From contig CP138906.1 of NCBI GenBank assembly GCA_033977085.1, positions 4,030,001 through 4,094,000 on the forward strand: a stretch of DNA of 64,000 nt. Direction: 5' to 3'. A program made the translations under genes and the position numbers. The notes under the pieces were generated by a model. That model saw nothing but the letters and a program-made list of their open reading frames with translations, did not search any database and was not told where the DNA came from. This document shows positions 51,280 to 63,301 of this stretch, one piece after another. Position 1 is the first letter of the stretch. Every line of letters starts with the position of its first letter. This stretch comes from Apirhabdus apintestini. Its GTDB lineage: Bacteria; Pseudomonadota; Gammaproteobacteria; Enterobacterales; Enterobacteriaceae.

Positions 51280-51717
51280 ATGATAGCGTTAATCCAGCGC
51301 GTCACGCATGCCAGCGTGACGGTGGGTGATGAAATTATCGGGGAAATCGGACATGGGCTTTTAGTTTTCCTCGGCGTTGAAAAGAACGATGACGAAGCGC
51401 TGGCTCGAAGGCTGTGCGATAAAGCGCTGGGTTATCGAATCTTTAGCGATGAGCAGGGAAAGATGAACCTCAACGTGCGGCAGGCTGGCGGCAGCGTGCT
51501 GGTGGTTTCACAGTTTACGCTAGCGGCGGACACCGCCCGCGGCATGCGCCCGGGGTTTTCCCGGGGTGCGCCGCCCGAGCAGGCGCAGGCGCTATATACC
51601 TATTTCACTGCGTATTGCCGCAGTCAGAATGTCGAGACCGCAAGCGGCCGTTTTGCCGCAGATATGCAGGTTGCGCTGGTCAATGATGGTCCGGTGACGT
51701 TCTGGCTACAGGTCTAA
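51280..51717 (+). CDS. dtd: D-aminoacyl-tRNA deacylase
   Basis: Removes D-amino acids and glycine mischarged on tRNA. 145 residues, the E. coli length, from MIALIQRVTHASVTVGDEII. Conserved VVSQFTLAADTARGMRPGFS and the cross-subunit Gly-cis-Pro motif in NDGPVTFWLQ are present. The frame is intact. 33 bases before fabY. Confidence 0.96.
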   Translation: MIALIQRVTHASVTVGDEIIGEIGHGLLVFLGVEKNDDEALARRLCDKALGYRIFSDEQGKMNLNVRQAGGSVLVVSQFTLAADTARGMRPGFSRGAPPEQAQALYTYFTAYCRSQNVETASGRFAADMQVALVNDGPVTFWLQV

Positions 51718-51749
51718 CGCTCCGCAAAGCAAGTTGAAGGAGGCGAGTA

Positions 51750-52690
51750 ATGTATCACCTTCGCGTACCACAAACGGAGGCGGAACTGGCGCGTTACTAT
51801 CGGTTCCGCTGGGAAATGCTGCGAAAACCGCTGCGTCAGCCTAATGGATCTGAAAGAGACGCCTGGGATGCCATGGCGCATCATCAGATGGTGGAAGACG
51901 AAGACGGGAATATTGTGGCGATTGGACGCCTGTATGTTAACGCTGAGAATGAAGCCTCAATTCGGTTCCTTGCGGTGCATCCTTCCGTGCAGAAAAAGGG
52001 GCTGGGAACGTTAGTCGCGATGACGCTTGAATCGGTTGCGCGCCAGGAGGGCGTAAAGCGCGTCACCTGCAGCGCGCGCGAAGATGCGGTTCCCTTTTTA
52101 CCAAGCTCGGTTTTGTTAGCCAGAGCGCCATTGCCACGCCGCAAACCACGCCAATACGCCATTTTTTAATGGTGAAGCCAATACAAACACTGGATGATAT
52201 ATTGCATCGCGCCGACTGGTGCGGGCAGCTTCAGCAGGCCTGGTACCAGCACATTCCGCTGAGCGAAAAAATGGGTGTGCGAATCCTTCAATATACCGGC
52301 CAGAAATTTATTACCACGATGCCGGAAAGCGGCAATCAAAACCCCAATAATACGCTGTTTGCCGGTAGCCTCTTTTCAATTGCTACGCTGACTGGTTGGG
52401 GCTTGATTTGGCTAATGTTAAGAGAGCGCCACTTGGGCGGTACGATTATCCTGGCCGATGCGCATATTCGTTATAGTAAACCGATTAGCGGCCGCCCCGG
52501 TGCTGTTGCTGACCTTGGTTCTTTGAGCGGCGATTTAGATAGGCTGGCGCGCGGGCGTAAGGCTCGGGTACAGCTTAACGTCGCCCTGTATGGGGATGAG
52601 GTGCCCGGCGCGCTGTTTGAAGGCGTTTTTCTGGTATTACCGGCAAAGCCTTTTGGCGCGCTGGAAGAAGGCGGTAACGAAGAAGAGTAA
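51750..52690 (+). CDS. fabY: FabY/YiiD, GNAT plus thioesterase-fold protein (one-base frameshift)
   Basis: Bifunctional-looking protein: N-terminal GNAT domain (MYHLRVPQTEAELARYYRFR, FLAVHPSVQKKGLGTLVAM) and C-terminal YiiD hot-dog domain (MPESGNQNPNNTLFAGSLFS, GGTIILADAHIRYSKPISG). FabY can start fatty-acid synthesis with acetoacetyl-ACP in related proteins. One T is missing near 52097 (VPFFTKLGF); corrected length is about 313 residues. It follows dtd as in E. coli. Confidence 0.9.
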
Positions 52691-52921
52691 AGCGCCGTCT
52701 TTTATAAGTGCATGTGCGATTAGGCAAAAGGTATTTTCATAGCAGGCTGTTTTGCTTAAACCCGGTAAAGATCATGCCACAGCCGGGCATGAAGTTTCTT
52801 TTTCCGCCACTTTAAAATCAAATACCGTGATGCAGAGCTATAGGTGTTAATAAGCATGCCTGCAAGGCATCGCTTTCCGCTAACTGCCAGCAATGCTCAC
52901 CTTTAGCCCGCTCCCGGGGTG

Positions 52922-54616
52922 CTATTGCGCATGTAGCGCCGGGGCTGGAGCCATTTCACCGTTGACCAGGCGCTGTGTTTCACTATGACCGTCCTGCCGC
53001 TGCGCCGCAGCTCACCGTTAAGCGTATGACGTAACGGCGGATGAGCGAGATTGCCCTGAAGCTTCAACTCAAGGTTGCCTTGCCCCGAAAACGCGCTGCG
53101 CCATCCCCAGTTATCAAGCATATTAAGCGGAGCGCGCTCGCCGTGGAGCCTGAGCGTAAACGCCAGCGGTGATATCGATGCGGCTTCCACGCTTGCTTTT
53201 AATGTTCCCGCATCGGGTAAAGATGCCTGAGCATTGCCCGTGATGAGAGCATCACGGGTTTGCAGTTCCAGCATCGGATGATTTAAGTCAGTGCGATTGA
53301 AGGTGGCGGCAAGCGCGTTTAGCCGCAGATGCTCTGCATCGAAGCGCCAGCGCCCATTACGAACCGAGCTCGATCCCTGACCTTCACCACTCAGGCCAGT
53401 GAGCCGAAAAGGAAAATCCGGGGTAATATCGATAAGTAAATTACGGTTGAGCGTGAGGTTTTTATGCTCAACGTATTCAACCAGGCGGGGAGAGGTGTGC
53501 TTAATTGTGCGCGCCACGCCGATGGCAACGTATATTCTGTATCGCTAATAGACAGCGTGTCGAGCGCCAGGGCGCGCGTCGCACGCTGCCATTCGCCAGA
53601 CACGCGTACTTCGCCACGCTCCCACTGCGCCGCGCTTTCCTGAATTTTCACACCATCTGATGAGAACCGCGCGGAAAGCCGCGGAGCGTTTAATTGCAGG
53701 CTGCCGTATAACAGATTACCGGCGTGTAAATTGAGCGCGCCGTTAGTGCTATGCCAGCCTTTTTCGTCATGTATGAGATTATTCGCACGGATATGAAGCC
53801 CGGTTGTCGCCCAATTTTTGCCCTCAAGCGTAGCGTCTTCAATGATTAGCCGCTGCAGGGTGAGGTTGGGGAGGGTGGAAAGAGACTGTAATAGAGAGTT
53901 CAAAGGGGCGTTACTTTGTGCGCGTAACCCCTGCAAAGCGAACTGTTGAATTTGCCAGCTACCATCCTGATAGCGCTGTGCGCTAAGGTTAAGCGCTCCG
54001 CGCGCCACCTGAGCGTGCAGGCTGGAGATAGTCAGTATTCCATCATGCGTTTCGCCCTGTAATTGCACCTCTTTGCTCGTAACCCCTTTCAACGTGACGC
54101 TTTGCGCGCGTAATTGAAATTGCGCTGAAGAGCCGGGAAGCTGTCTGGCATTTGGGTGCCAGTGGCGGATATCGCCGCTAATCTGAATAGCTTCGATTGG
54201 CCATGAATCGTCTGCCCGGTGAATATCGACGTTTTTCAGTTTTAACACATCCGCCCGTACAGGAAACGAAGGTGTCGCTGCGGCAACGGTGAGCGTGCCA
54301 TTGCTCAGGGTTAACATAGTGGTATGGAAGGGCGAGAATAATTGGCTTAACCCTAATTCAATATCAACGCGTTGAGTGGTAAGTATCGTCGGCTTGCCTT
54401 TCGCGCCGAGGCTAACGTTACGTAAAGTCAGGTTACCGGGGAAGACCAGCGATGTTCAATTTTATCAATAGTAATGTGATAAGGCGTGGTGTTATTAACC
54501 CAGCGGCTTAGAGAAACGGCGCCCCAGCGTGTTTGCAGCAATGTATAGATGATAGTGATGGCCAGAATTACGATAATAATTATCGTCAGACCCCAAGCTG
54601 CAAGCCGTTTCATCAT
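52922..54616 (-). CDS. yicH: AsmA-family protein YicH (three frameshifts)
   Basis: Inner-membrane anchored, mostly periplasmic AsmA-type protein (family linked to lipid transport between membranes). N-terminal segment LAAWGLTIIIIVILAITIIY followed by TLLQTRWGAVSLSRWVN; the rest is repetitive beta-rich sequence. Base losses near 54444 (C-run) and 53478 (A-run) shift the frame. A third shift near 53012 (GGTGAGCTGCGG, at an AGCT) puts the end in another frame: AQRQDGHSETQRLVNGEM to HAQ, stop at 52922. Corrected length is about 565 residues, near E. coli. Confidence 0.88.
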
Positions 54617-54727
54617 TGCTATCCCTTATCCTGGTTGAGGGGATGTTATGCCTAATTATTTGTGTGAACTCAAGGCGGCGTTTCTAAAATCCCCATTGCA
54701 GCTCCCTGTCAACGGGTTTAATTGCTA

Positions 54728-56118
54728 TTATTTTTCCTCAGTTTCTATTGGGAAGATAAGATTTAAAATAATGGCGGTAATTCCCCGGCGGCGATGCCGG
54801 AAGAAAATAGATTCCGTAGCCACTCCGGGGCAAACTGCAGGATTTGCGGCTGCTGTGAAACGCCAAGCCCTACAGCAAGCGACAGCGCTAAGATCATAAT
54901 GCCGCGCCGGTTTAGCGGTTCGCGCGATACAATGCGCACGCCAGAGGCGGCAATAGTGCCAAACATCACGAGCGTAGCGCCGCCCAGAACGGGTTCCGGA
55001 ATATGCTGAACAAATCCGCCTACGGCAGGAAATAACCCCAGCAGCATCAACATTAGTGCGACAACAAACCCCACGTGACGGCTGGCTACGCCGGTCAGTT
55101 GGATAACGCCGTTGTTTTGTCCAAAGCAGGAATTGGGAAACGTATTGAAGATGGCGGAGACAAAAGAGTTAAATCCATTTGCCAGCACGCCGCCTTTCAG
55201 GCGCTGCATATATATGGGGCCGGCAACGGGCTGTTCGGAAACGTCGGACGTTGCGGTGATATCGCCAATCGTTTCCAGCGATGTAATCATGAAGACCAGC
55301 ATTAGCGGCAGTAACAGATTCCAGTCGATGCCAAGGCCATAATAAAGCGGTGTAGGTATCGCTATCAGAGGTGACGCGGCATTGTGGGTGGGTGTGGTGG
55401 GCAGCATATCCAGCACCCACGCCAGTAAATAACCCAGCCCCATAGCGATAACCAGCGATGCAATCCGCAAATAAGGATTACGCTGGCGATTCAATAAAAT
55501 AATGCTCAGAAGCACCACGCCCGCGAGTAACAGATTTTTAGGCGCGCCAAACGTATGATCGTTTATAGCGGCATAGCCCCCGCCGATGGAAACCAGCCCG
55601 GTTTGAATGAGCGAAAGCCCGATAATCATGACCACCACGCCGGATACCAGCGGAGTAATAATGCGGCGGGCCAAGTGCAATACTCGCGAGATAATCATTT
55701 CCGTGCAGCTTGCCAGCATTAGCGTGCCAAATAGCGCAGCCATCATCGTGGGAGTGTCCGCGCCGCCATTTTTCAACGCCATTCCGCCCATAATCAGCGG
55801 CGAGACAAAATTAAAACTGGTGCCCTGGATTGAAAGCAACCCCGAACCAACGGGTCCCCAGGCTTTAATTTGGATGATTGATGCCACACCGGAGGCGAAC
55901 AGGGACATGCTAAGAATATGCTGGGTGTCTGCGGCAGGTAGTCCCAGCGACTGACAAATCAATAGTGCAGGAGTGATTACAGCAACAAACATCGCCAGCA
56001 GATGCTGTAATGCAGCGAATAATGTTTGCGGTAGCGGTGGTCGGTCTTCCAGTCGATAAATCAGTTCGCTTGATGATGACGGAATTTTAGCATCGGGCCT
56101 GGCGACATTCGCGGACAT
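54728..56118 (-). CDS. xanP: Xanthine permease XanP (one-base frameshift)
   Basis: NCS2-family xanthine:proton symporter. Starts MSANVARPDAKIPSSSSELI; membrane segments throughout with the NCS2 motifs SIQGTSFNFVSPLIMGG, SLETIGDITATSDVSEQP and NTFPNSCFGQNNGVIQLTGV. One G is missing near 54783 close to the C-terminus; corrected, the protein ends IFPIETEEK and is 463 residues, exactly the E. coli length. A PurR-like operator lies 53 bases upstream. Confidence 0.94.
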
Positions 56119-56170
56119 TACTGAGAAATCTCGTAGTGGAAAAAGGGCATTTTATCTAAGATACCTATGT

Positions 56171-56190
56171 AAAAGCAAACGTTTGCTTTT
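56171..56190. promoter_or_regulatory. PurR-type operator upstream of xanP
   Basis: AAAAGCAAACGTTTGCTTTT is a perfect 20-bp palindrome containing the PurR core GCAAACGTTTGC. It lies 53 bases before the xanP ATG. Control of a purine-base transporter by PurR makes biological sense. Confidence 0.82.
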
Positions 56191-56587
56191 GTGTTGGCAG
56201 TAATCTGGGCGCGATTGATAACTATTGCCGCTATTCCCAATCCGGCGCTTTGCTAAAAGGGCAAGTTCTGCTCGATCCGGGCTGGATTATTACCGATCAT
56301 ATTTAAAATGGTATTATTGAGTGAAAAATCGATGCAATGCAGAGCAAGATAATAGATTTGCCAATCTTGGTGGGAGCACTTACACTTAAGTATATGATAG
56401 TTTTCATTTCCGTGCCATTTAATATGCAAATGTATTAGTACGGAGGCCTTTCATGGCTGCCTGGAAAAGTCGCGGTAGCAGATAAATCGCAATATATAAG
56501 CGGTAATGTACGGCGCTGCCCTGAAATACAATGGTGCTAATTTTTACTATACTATTCAGAAAATGAAGCGATGCCAGGATATCGTGC
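56191..56587. other. Intergenic region between xanP and the diguanylate cyclase gene
   Basis: In E. coli gltS occupies the xanP-recG gap; it is absent here. A short open stretch near 56212-56307 (NYCRYSQSGALLKGQVLLDP) looks like the tail of an eroded gene that I cannot identify. Otherwise nothing is seen except AT-rich sequence leading to the next start. Confidence 0.5.
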
Positions 56588-58044
56588 ATGAAGATTAAGT
56601 CTAAAAATATCATCCTTAATACAATAACCTCTTTGATATTTGTGTTTTTTTATTAATGGCTTTTTATTTTTCGCTAGCAAAGAATATAGATATTATAAAA
56701 AACATGAGCATGAGGTTTGATAATCTACTGCTACAAACTTTTATGGATAATGAAAGGATAGCCGATGCTATTACAGTTAGGTATTTTGAAAACAATAATA
56801 AAATAGATAAGGTGAAAATAAATAGAAACTATGATCATGTTAAAGATATATATGGTTTCAATTTACGTAAAGATCATATGACTGCATCATATATGGGGAC
56901 TCTGCAATCTGATACACCTATAAGTGATAGCATTATTATTCTTATAAAATCGACAGATGAAGTGATGTCTGAGGTTAATCAAATAGCCGGTTACTCTGAA
57001 AAAAATAATCGTTATTTGTTATCAGTTGAAAGGGGCTTCATTTATACCCTTGCAAAGATATCACTCAAGGATTATAGCATTGATAATCTTGCCATGTTAA
57101 CTCACGCAGGTCGTTACTTTACCTCTCCACCGGATTATTATAAACGAAAGATCGAGAAGGAACTACGTTATAAAGGTATGACTTCGACCAATATTTATCA
57201 TGACGTCCTGTCGAATGAAGATGCGTATAGCATCACGAGTTTCGTTTATTCTCTTACTAATAATAATATGCCTATTGCGATGCTGATGTATGACCATAAC
57301 CAGTCAGAATTGAAAAATTTACTTACCCCATTTATCGACAAGCGCCTGGAGAATGACTTCAGTATGCAGTTGACAGATAGTAAGGGTAAGTCAATATGTA
57401 TTTACGGGGATTGTAAGCATTTATTTAAACAATACATTGTTAAACTATCAGAAAACCATACAATAATATCAGGAATTTATTTTGGGACTGTAGTAAAAAG
57501 CGTCTATTTTATTATACCTATGTTAATTGTGGTTTTCTTTATGGGGATGGCTTATACCTATATTAGGAAATATATTAATAGCAATGTACGTGATATTATC
57601 ACTGATCCACTGACTGGTGTTTATAATCGAAGGATTCTTGATCATTTGAACTTAGTTGAAGATCGCGTTGTTATTGCAGTATTTGATTGTAATAAATTTA
57701 AAATTATAAATGATAATTATGGGCATAGCGTTGGAGACTATGTGCTTAAAAAAATCGCCTCTATTATGAAAAGTTCGGTCAGGGTTAATAACGATTATAT
57801 TATAAGAACCGGCGGTGACGAGTTTCTTATCATTTTTAATACGAATGATATTTCTGTGGCCGAAAAAGTCGTCACCAGGATTTCTCATGAAGTAGAAAAT
57901 ACAGAATTTATTTTTGATAGTGAGCGTTTAGATGTCTCGCTCTCTTACGGCATTACTACTTTAAAAGGGAATATTGAACAAAGCCTCCAGCAAGCGGATA
58001 TATATATGTATCATATGAAAAGAAATACCAACCGCGATAACTAA
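56588..58044 (+). CDS. Membrane diguanylate cyclase (GGDEF), one-base frameshift
   Basis: Start MKIKSKNIILNTITSLIFVF leads into a first membrane segment that, after one missing T near 56653, continues LLMAFYFSLAKN. A periplasmic domain of about 240 residues follows, a second membrane segment (FIIPMLIVVFFMGMAYTYI), then a GGDEF domain: DPLTGVYNRRILDHL, FDCNKFKIINDNYGHSVGDY and RTGGDEFLIIF. The active site GGDEF is intact. The position of the inhibitory RxxD site reads VNND, so product inhibition is probably lost. The usual DxD before FK reads DCN. About 485 residues. AT-rich, inserted between xanP and recG; probably acquired. Confidence 0.9.
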
Positions 58045-58062
58045 TGCGGTATAGGGAGCGCA

Positions 58063-60142
58063 TCAGGCATTCGAATAGCGCTCGGTTTCAGGCATCCAGC
58101 GCTCAATCAGCGCCTGAGCCTGCTGCGGATAGCGTTCATGAATGTGGCGCGCGATGCGCTGTACTTCAGGAATCAGCGCCCCGTCGCGCAGTAAATCCGC
58201 GACCTTAAATTCGGCGTTGCCGGTTTGGCGGACGCCCAGCAGTTCGCCAGGGCCGCGAATTTCGAGATCTTTTTGCGCGATAACAAAGCCGTCGTTGCTA
58301 TCGCGCAGTACCTGAAGGCGTTTTTGCGCGGTTCTGGAGAGCGGAGATTTATAGAGCAGGACGCAGTGAGAGGCGATGGAGCCACGGCCAACGCGCCCGC
58401 GTAACTGATGCAACTGAGCCAGGCCAAGACGTTCTGGGTTTTCGATAATCATCAGGCTGGCATTGGGAACATCCACGCCGACCTCTATAACGGTAGTGGC
58501 GACTAATAAATGCAGCTCGCCAAGTTTAAATGCCTGCATAACCGACTGTTTTTCGGCAGGTTTCATTCGACCGTGTACGAGACCGACATTAAGCTCCGGC
58601 AGCGCGATTTTCAATTCTTGCCAGGTAGCTTCAGCGGCCTGCGCTTCGAGCAAATCAGACTCTTCAATCAGCGTACATACCCAGTAAGACTGCCGGCCTT
58701 CGCTAAGACAGGCGTGTTGCACGCGCGCAATAATCTCAGCGCGGCGAGTATCCGCAATTGCAACGGTAGTGACAGGCGTTCTGCCCGGGGAAGCTCGTCA
58801 ATTATTGAAGTATCAAGATCGGCATAGGCAGTCATTGCCAGCGTACGTGGTATTGGCGTAGCGGTCATAATTAATTGATGAGGATGAAAACCCTGCCGTT
58901 CGCCTTTTTCCCATAGCGCGAGGCGCTGATGTACTCCGAAGCGATGCTGTTCATCGATAATGACCAGCGCTAACGCGTGAAACTGGACTTGTTCCTGAAA
59001 AATAGCGTGCGTGCCGACTATCATAGAGATTTGCCCGCTGGCGATAGCTTCCTGCTGTGCCTGACGCGCCTTCCCTTTTTGCTTACCCGCCAGCCAGCCA
59101 ACGTTAATACCGAGTGGAGTAAACCAGTCGCGAAAATTATTTGCGTGTTGTTCGGCCAGCAGTTCGGTTGGGGCCATTAGCGCAACCTGTTGGCCGTTAG
59201 CGATTGCGCGCAGCGCAGCGAGCGCAGCAACCAATGTTTTCCCTGAACCGACATCGCCTTGAACCAGCCGCATCATTGGCGCGTTATGCCCCATATCGCG
59301 TTCAATCTCTGCGACGACGCGCCGCTGGGCGGCGGTAGGCTCGAAAGGTAAATTTTTCAGAAGTTGCGCTTTAAGTTCGTCTTTTGCGAGCAATGACTGC
59401 GCGTGATAACGGCGAGCGCCAGCGCGCAAAGCCAGCATACTCAAGTTATGCGCTAACAACTCTTCCATAATTAAGCGGCGCTGTGCCGGATGCTGCCCGC
59501 TCTCCAAATCCGCCAATTGCAGCGTTGGTGGTGGCCGGTGAAGTGTGCGCAGGGCTTCCGGCAGGCTCATCATCCCTTGTGCCAGTTCGGCGGGGAGTAG
59601 TTCAGCGATAGCACAGCTTTCCAGTAGCTCCAGTGCCCGATCGGTAAGCTTCCGAAGCGTTGCCTGACGCACGCCTTCCGTCGTTGGATAAACCGGCGTT
59701 AGCGTCTCCTGAAGCTCCGGAGACGCACTTTCACCCTGCAAACGGTATTCCGGATGTGCCATCTCTGGCCCGTGTTGACCGCGCCTGGCTTCTCCCAGGC
59801 CTGAACGCGGCGACCCGGGAACAGGCTGTTTTTCATCGCAGCGTTAAAATTGAAGAAGCGCATGGTCAGGATGCCGCTGCCATCGCTTATCTGACAGACC
59901 AGCATACGGCGGCGTCCGAAGAGGATGTTACTATTCAGGACTTCGCCTTCCACGGTAGCATGTACGCCCGGCAGGAGCTCGGCTATTGCGTATAAACGGG
60001 TGCGATCTTCGTAGCGTAGGGGAAGGTGTAACAGTAGGTCCTGAACGGTGTGCAAGCCGATTTTTGCCAGTTTTCCACTTTGACTGGCACCGACGCCGGT
60101 TAGCGACTGGAGTGGGATGGCGTCAAGAAGCTGGCCTTTCAT
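58063..60142 (-). CDS. recG: ATP-dependent DNA helicase RecG (two frameshifts)
   Basis: Branch-migrating helicase that remodels stalled forks and recombination intermediates. N-terminal wedge (LTGVGASQSGKLAKIGLHTV), helicase motifs I (QGDVGSGKTLVAALAAL), II (VIIDEQHRFGVHQR), III (TATPIPRTLAMTAY) and VI (QLRGRVGRG). One G is missing near 59793 (VQAWGEARRG) and one C or G near 58786 (DELPPGRTPV). Corrected length is 693 residues, equal to E. coli. It starts three bases after the trmH stop. Confidence 0.95.
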
Positions 60143-60145
60143 GCG

Positions 60146-60834
60146 TTAACCTGCCGCTTGCATTGCGGTCCACCATTCCGGAGAAGCCTCAACGTCTCCG
60201 ATATCGTTAACGTGGGGATATGGCAAACCCTTGCGTTTTGCCACTTTGGCCAGCACCGGGTAGCCCCCTCGAATAACAGACGCTGCTGTTCTTCCAACGG
60301 CAGCGAACTATTTTCCCTACAATACATTCCGGCATTTTGGCGCTGCCGCTGAGCTTCATAGAGGATCAGCGCGGAGGCGACGGAAACGTTTAGAGATTGC
60401 ACCATCCCTATCATAGGAATAATGATATCCCGATCGGCCAGCTCCAGCGCTTCAGGCGTTATCCCGGTTTTCTCTTGACCCATTAAGATGCAGGTCGGGC
60501 GTGTATAATCAATCTCGCGGAAATCGACGGCGCTATCAGAAAGATGCGTAGCGAGGATTTGCATGCCTTGCGCTTTGAGTTGGGTTACGGCCTGCGTAAT
60601 GTTCGGATGGGTTTTCACCTGCACCCAACTGTTACTGCCTGCAGCGGAAGAATACATGGTTCGCATCCGGCTGCCTGGCCATACCGCGTGAACTTGATGG
60701 ACGCCCACGGCATCCGCCGTGCGAATAATTGCCGAGACATTATGCGGCTTATGCACCTGCTCCATGCACACCGTTAAATCTGGCTGGCGCAGGGCGAGCA
60801 TTTCGCGAATACGTGCGTAGCGTCTCGGGTTCAT
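60146..60834 (-). CDS. trmH: tRNA (guanosine-18-2'-O)-methyltransferase TrmH (one-base frameshift)
   Basis: SPOUT methyltransferase (SpoU) acting on G18 of many tRNAs. SPOUT motifs: KPHNVSAIIRTADAVGVHQV, PTCILMGQEKTGITPEAL and IPMIGMVQSLNVSVASALIL. One G is missing near 60266 in FEGGYPVLAK, so the last 37 residues are out of frame. Corrected length is 229 residues, as in E. coli. Between spoT and recG with only three-base gaps, so one operon. Confidence 0.94.
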
Positions 60835-60837
60835 GGG

Positions 60838-62950
60838 TTAATTTCGGTTGCGATTAACTTTAATAACGTCCGGCATTACGCGGATTTTGCGCATGATGTT
60901 AGCCAGATGTACTCTGTCTCTCGCCGTCAGGCGAAATAAAAGTAGTGTAAACCCGGCCATCTTTTTCTTCTGTGTTCAGGCTTTGAATATTGGAGCCAGC
61001 GGTATTGATAGACGCGGTCAGGTTGGCCAGAGCGCCCTGGTGGTTAAACATATCCACCTTAATTTCAGTAATAAATTCTTGCTCAATACCTTTATCCCAT
61101 TCGACGCCCATAAACTTCTCGGGTTCTTTTTGGTAACCCCGAATATTACGGCAAGACTCATGGTGGATAACCAACCCTTTCCCCGGGCTAACGTGCGCGA
61201 TGATAGGATCGCCGGGTATCGGACGGCAACACTTCGCAAAAGTAATCAATACGCCATCGGCGCCTTTTATCGGCAAATGATGGCCGTTACCGGAATTACT
61301 CTCCGGTGCGCCCGACGCGCTTTGGAAAAGATTACGCGCAACCACGACGCTCATCGCATTGCCAAGCCCGATTTCGGCCAGCAGGTCGTCGAGAGTTGCC
61401 AGTTTCATACGCTCAAGTTCGCGCAGAATATTCTCTTGAGGGATTTCAGCCAGTTTACGACTGCCGCCTAATGCATGATTGAGCAGGCGCCGGCCCAGGC
61501 TGATGGAGTCATCGCGCTTTAGGTTTTTCAACATCTGGCGGATGCGCGCGCGTGCTTTTGAACTGACCACGAAATTAAGCCATGCCGCATTCGGGCGTGC
61601 GCCAGGTGCAGTAATAATTTCAATGGTTTGGCCGCTGGAAAGCGGCTGAGAAAGCGGATAAGGCTGTCTGTCCACCCGGGCCCCGACGCAGGCATGGCCG
61701 ATATCGGTATGTACCGCGTAGGCAAAATCAACCGGCGTGGCGCCAGCAGGTAATTCAACAATACGCCCTTCAGGGGTGAAAACATAAATCTCATCCGGAA
61801 ATAGATCGGATTTTACGCTCTCGATAAATTCAAAGGAACTGCCCGCACTTTGCTGTAATTCAAGCAGGCTTTGCATCCAGCGCTGAGCGCGGATTTGCGC
61901 CGTGGTGCTGCTTTCCCCGTGCTCTTTATAGGCCCAGTGGGCAGCAACACCCATTTCTGCCATCTGATCCATATCTTCGGTTCGGATCTGAACTTCAACC
62001 GGAACCCCGTGCGGGCCGATCATCGAAGTATGCAGCGACTGATAACCGTTCGCTTTGGGAATGGCAATATAGTCTTTCACGCGCCCGGGGCGGGGTTTAT
62101 ACAGGTTGTGCATTTGGCCGAGTACGCGGTAGCAAGTATCGACGTCTTTCACGACCACGCGAAATGCATAAATATCCATAATGGAATGGAAGCGCTGCTC
62201 TTTCAGCACCATCTTGCAATAAATGGAGTAGAGATGCTTTTCGCGACCGCTGACCCGGCAGGAAATCCCGGCCTCCTGAAGACGCCCGTCGATTTCCGAG
62301 AGGATTTTTTGAATCATCTCTTTCCGGTTACCGCGCGCGGCTTTGACTACTTTTCTAATAACGCGGTAGCGGTTTGGATAAAGCGCTTCAAAACCCAGTT
62401 CTTCAAGCTCGGTTTTTAAATTATGGATACCCAGACGATGGGCCAAAGGACTGTAGATTTCCAGCGTTTCTTTGGCAATACGGCGACGTTTGTCCGGGCG
62501 CAGAGCGCCCAAGGTACGCATGTTATGTGTACGATCGGCGAGCTTAATCAGGATGACACGAATGTCCTGCACCATCGCCATAATCATTTTGCGAAAGTTT
62601 TCGGCCTGCGCCTCTTTCTTATCGCGAAACTTCAATTTATCCAGCTTGGATACGCCTTCAACCAGTTCGGCGACGCTTTTGCCAAACAGTTGTTCCATAT
62701 CCTGATAGGTGGCCGGAGTATCTTCGATAACATCGTGCAGTAGCGCGGCCATCAGCGTTTCATAGTCGAGCTTCATCTCGGCCAGAATACAGGCCACCGC
62801 TACCGGGTGTGTAATATAGGGTTCACCGCTTGAACGTGCTTGGCCCTCGTGAGCGTCACGTGCGACTAAATAAGCCTGCTGAAGCCGTTTTATTTGGTCC
62901 GCAGGCAAATAGGATTGAATCAGCTGATTCAGGCTTTCAAACAGATACAA
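60838..62950 (-). CDS. spoT: Bifunctional (p)ppGpp synthetase/hydrolase SpoT (one-base frameshift at the end)
   Basis: Makes and degrades the alarmone (p)ppGpp. TTG start (YLFESLNQLIQSYLPADQIK), as in E. coli. HD hydrolase domain with HDVIEDTPATYQDME, a RelA/SpoT synthetase domain (GREKHLYSIYCKMVLKEQRF), TGS (PDEIYVFTPEGRIVELPAGA) and a C-terminal ACT domain (ALANLTASINTAGSNIQSLN). One extra T near 60950 puts the last part, from IRLTARDRVHLANIMRKIRV to NRNRN, in another frame. Corrected length is about 703 residues. Between rpoZ and trmH in one operon. Confidence 0.96.
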
Positions 62951-62970
62951 GGGCTACCCGCAAACTGTAA

Positions 62971-63246
62971 TTAACGACGACCTTCAGCAATTGCGGTAAC
63001 GGCCTGTAATTCAGCGGCTTCCTGCTCTTGCTGTTCCTGACGTTCGCGCACATCGAGAATCTGGTTGTTAATTAACCCATCTTCGATTTCTCGGAGCGCA
63101 ATAACGGTGGATTTATCGTTTTCTTCCGGTACCAGCGGATCTTTACCGCCCACCTGCATCTGACGAGCGCGACGTGCGGCGACCAGTACCAGGTCAAAAC
63201 GATTACCAATTTTTTCTACAGCGTCCTGAACAGTTACGCGTGCCAT
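62971..63246 (-). CDS. rpoZ: RNA polymerase omega subunit
   Basis: 91 residues (MARVTVQDAVEKIGNRFDLV), the E. coli length. Helps assemble RNA polymerase and is part of one ppGpp site, which fits its operon with spoT. 20 bases before spoT. The frame is intact. Confidence 0.98.
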   Translation of the reverse strand: MARVTVQDAVEKIGNRFDLVLVAARRARQMQVGGKDPLVPEENDKSTVIALREIEDGLINNQILDVRERQEQQEQEAAELQAVTAIAEGRR

Positions 63247-63301
63247 AATAAAAGTGCTCCACAGATGAAGAAATGACTGGGAATAATACCCGAATATTGC
63301 C

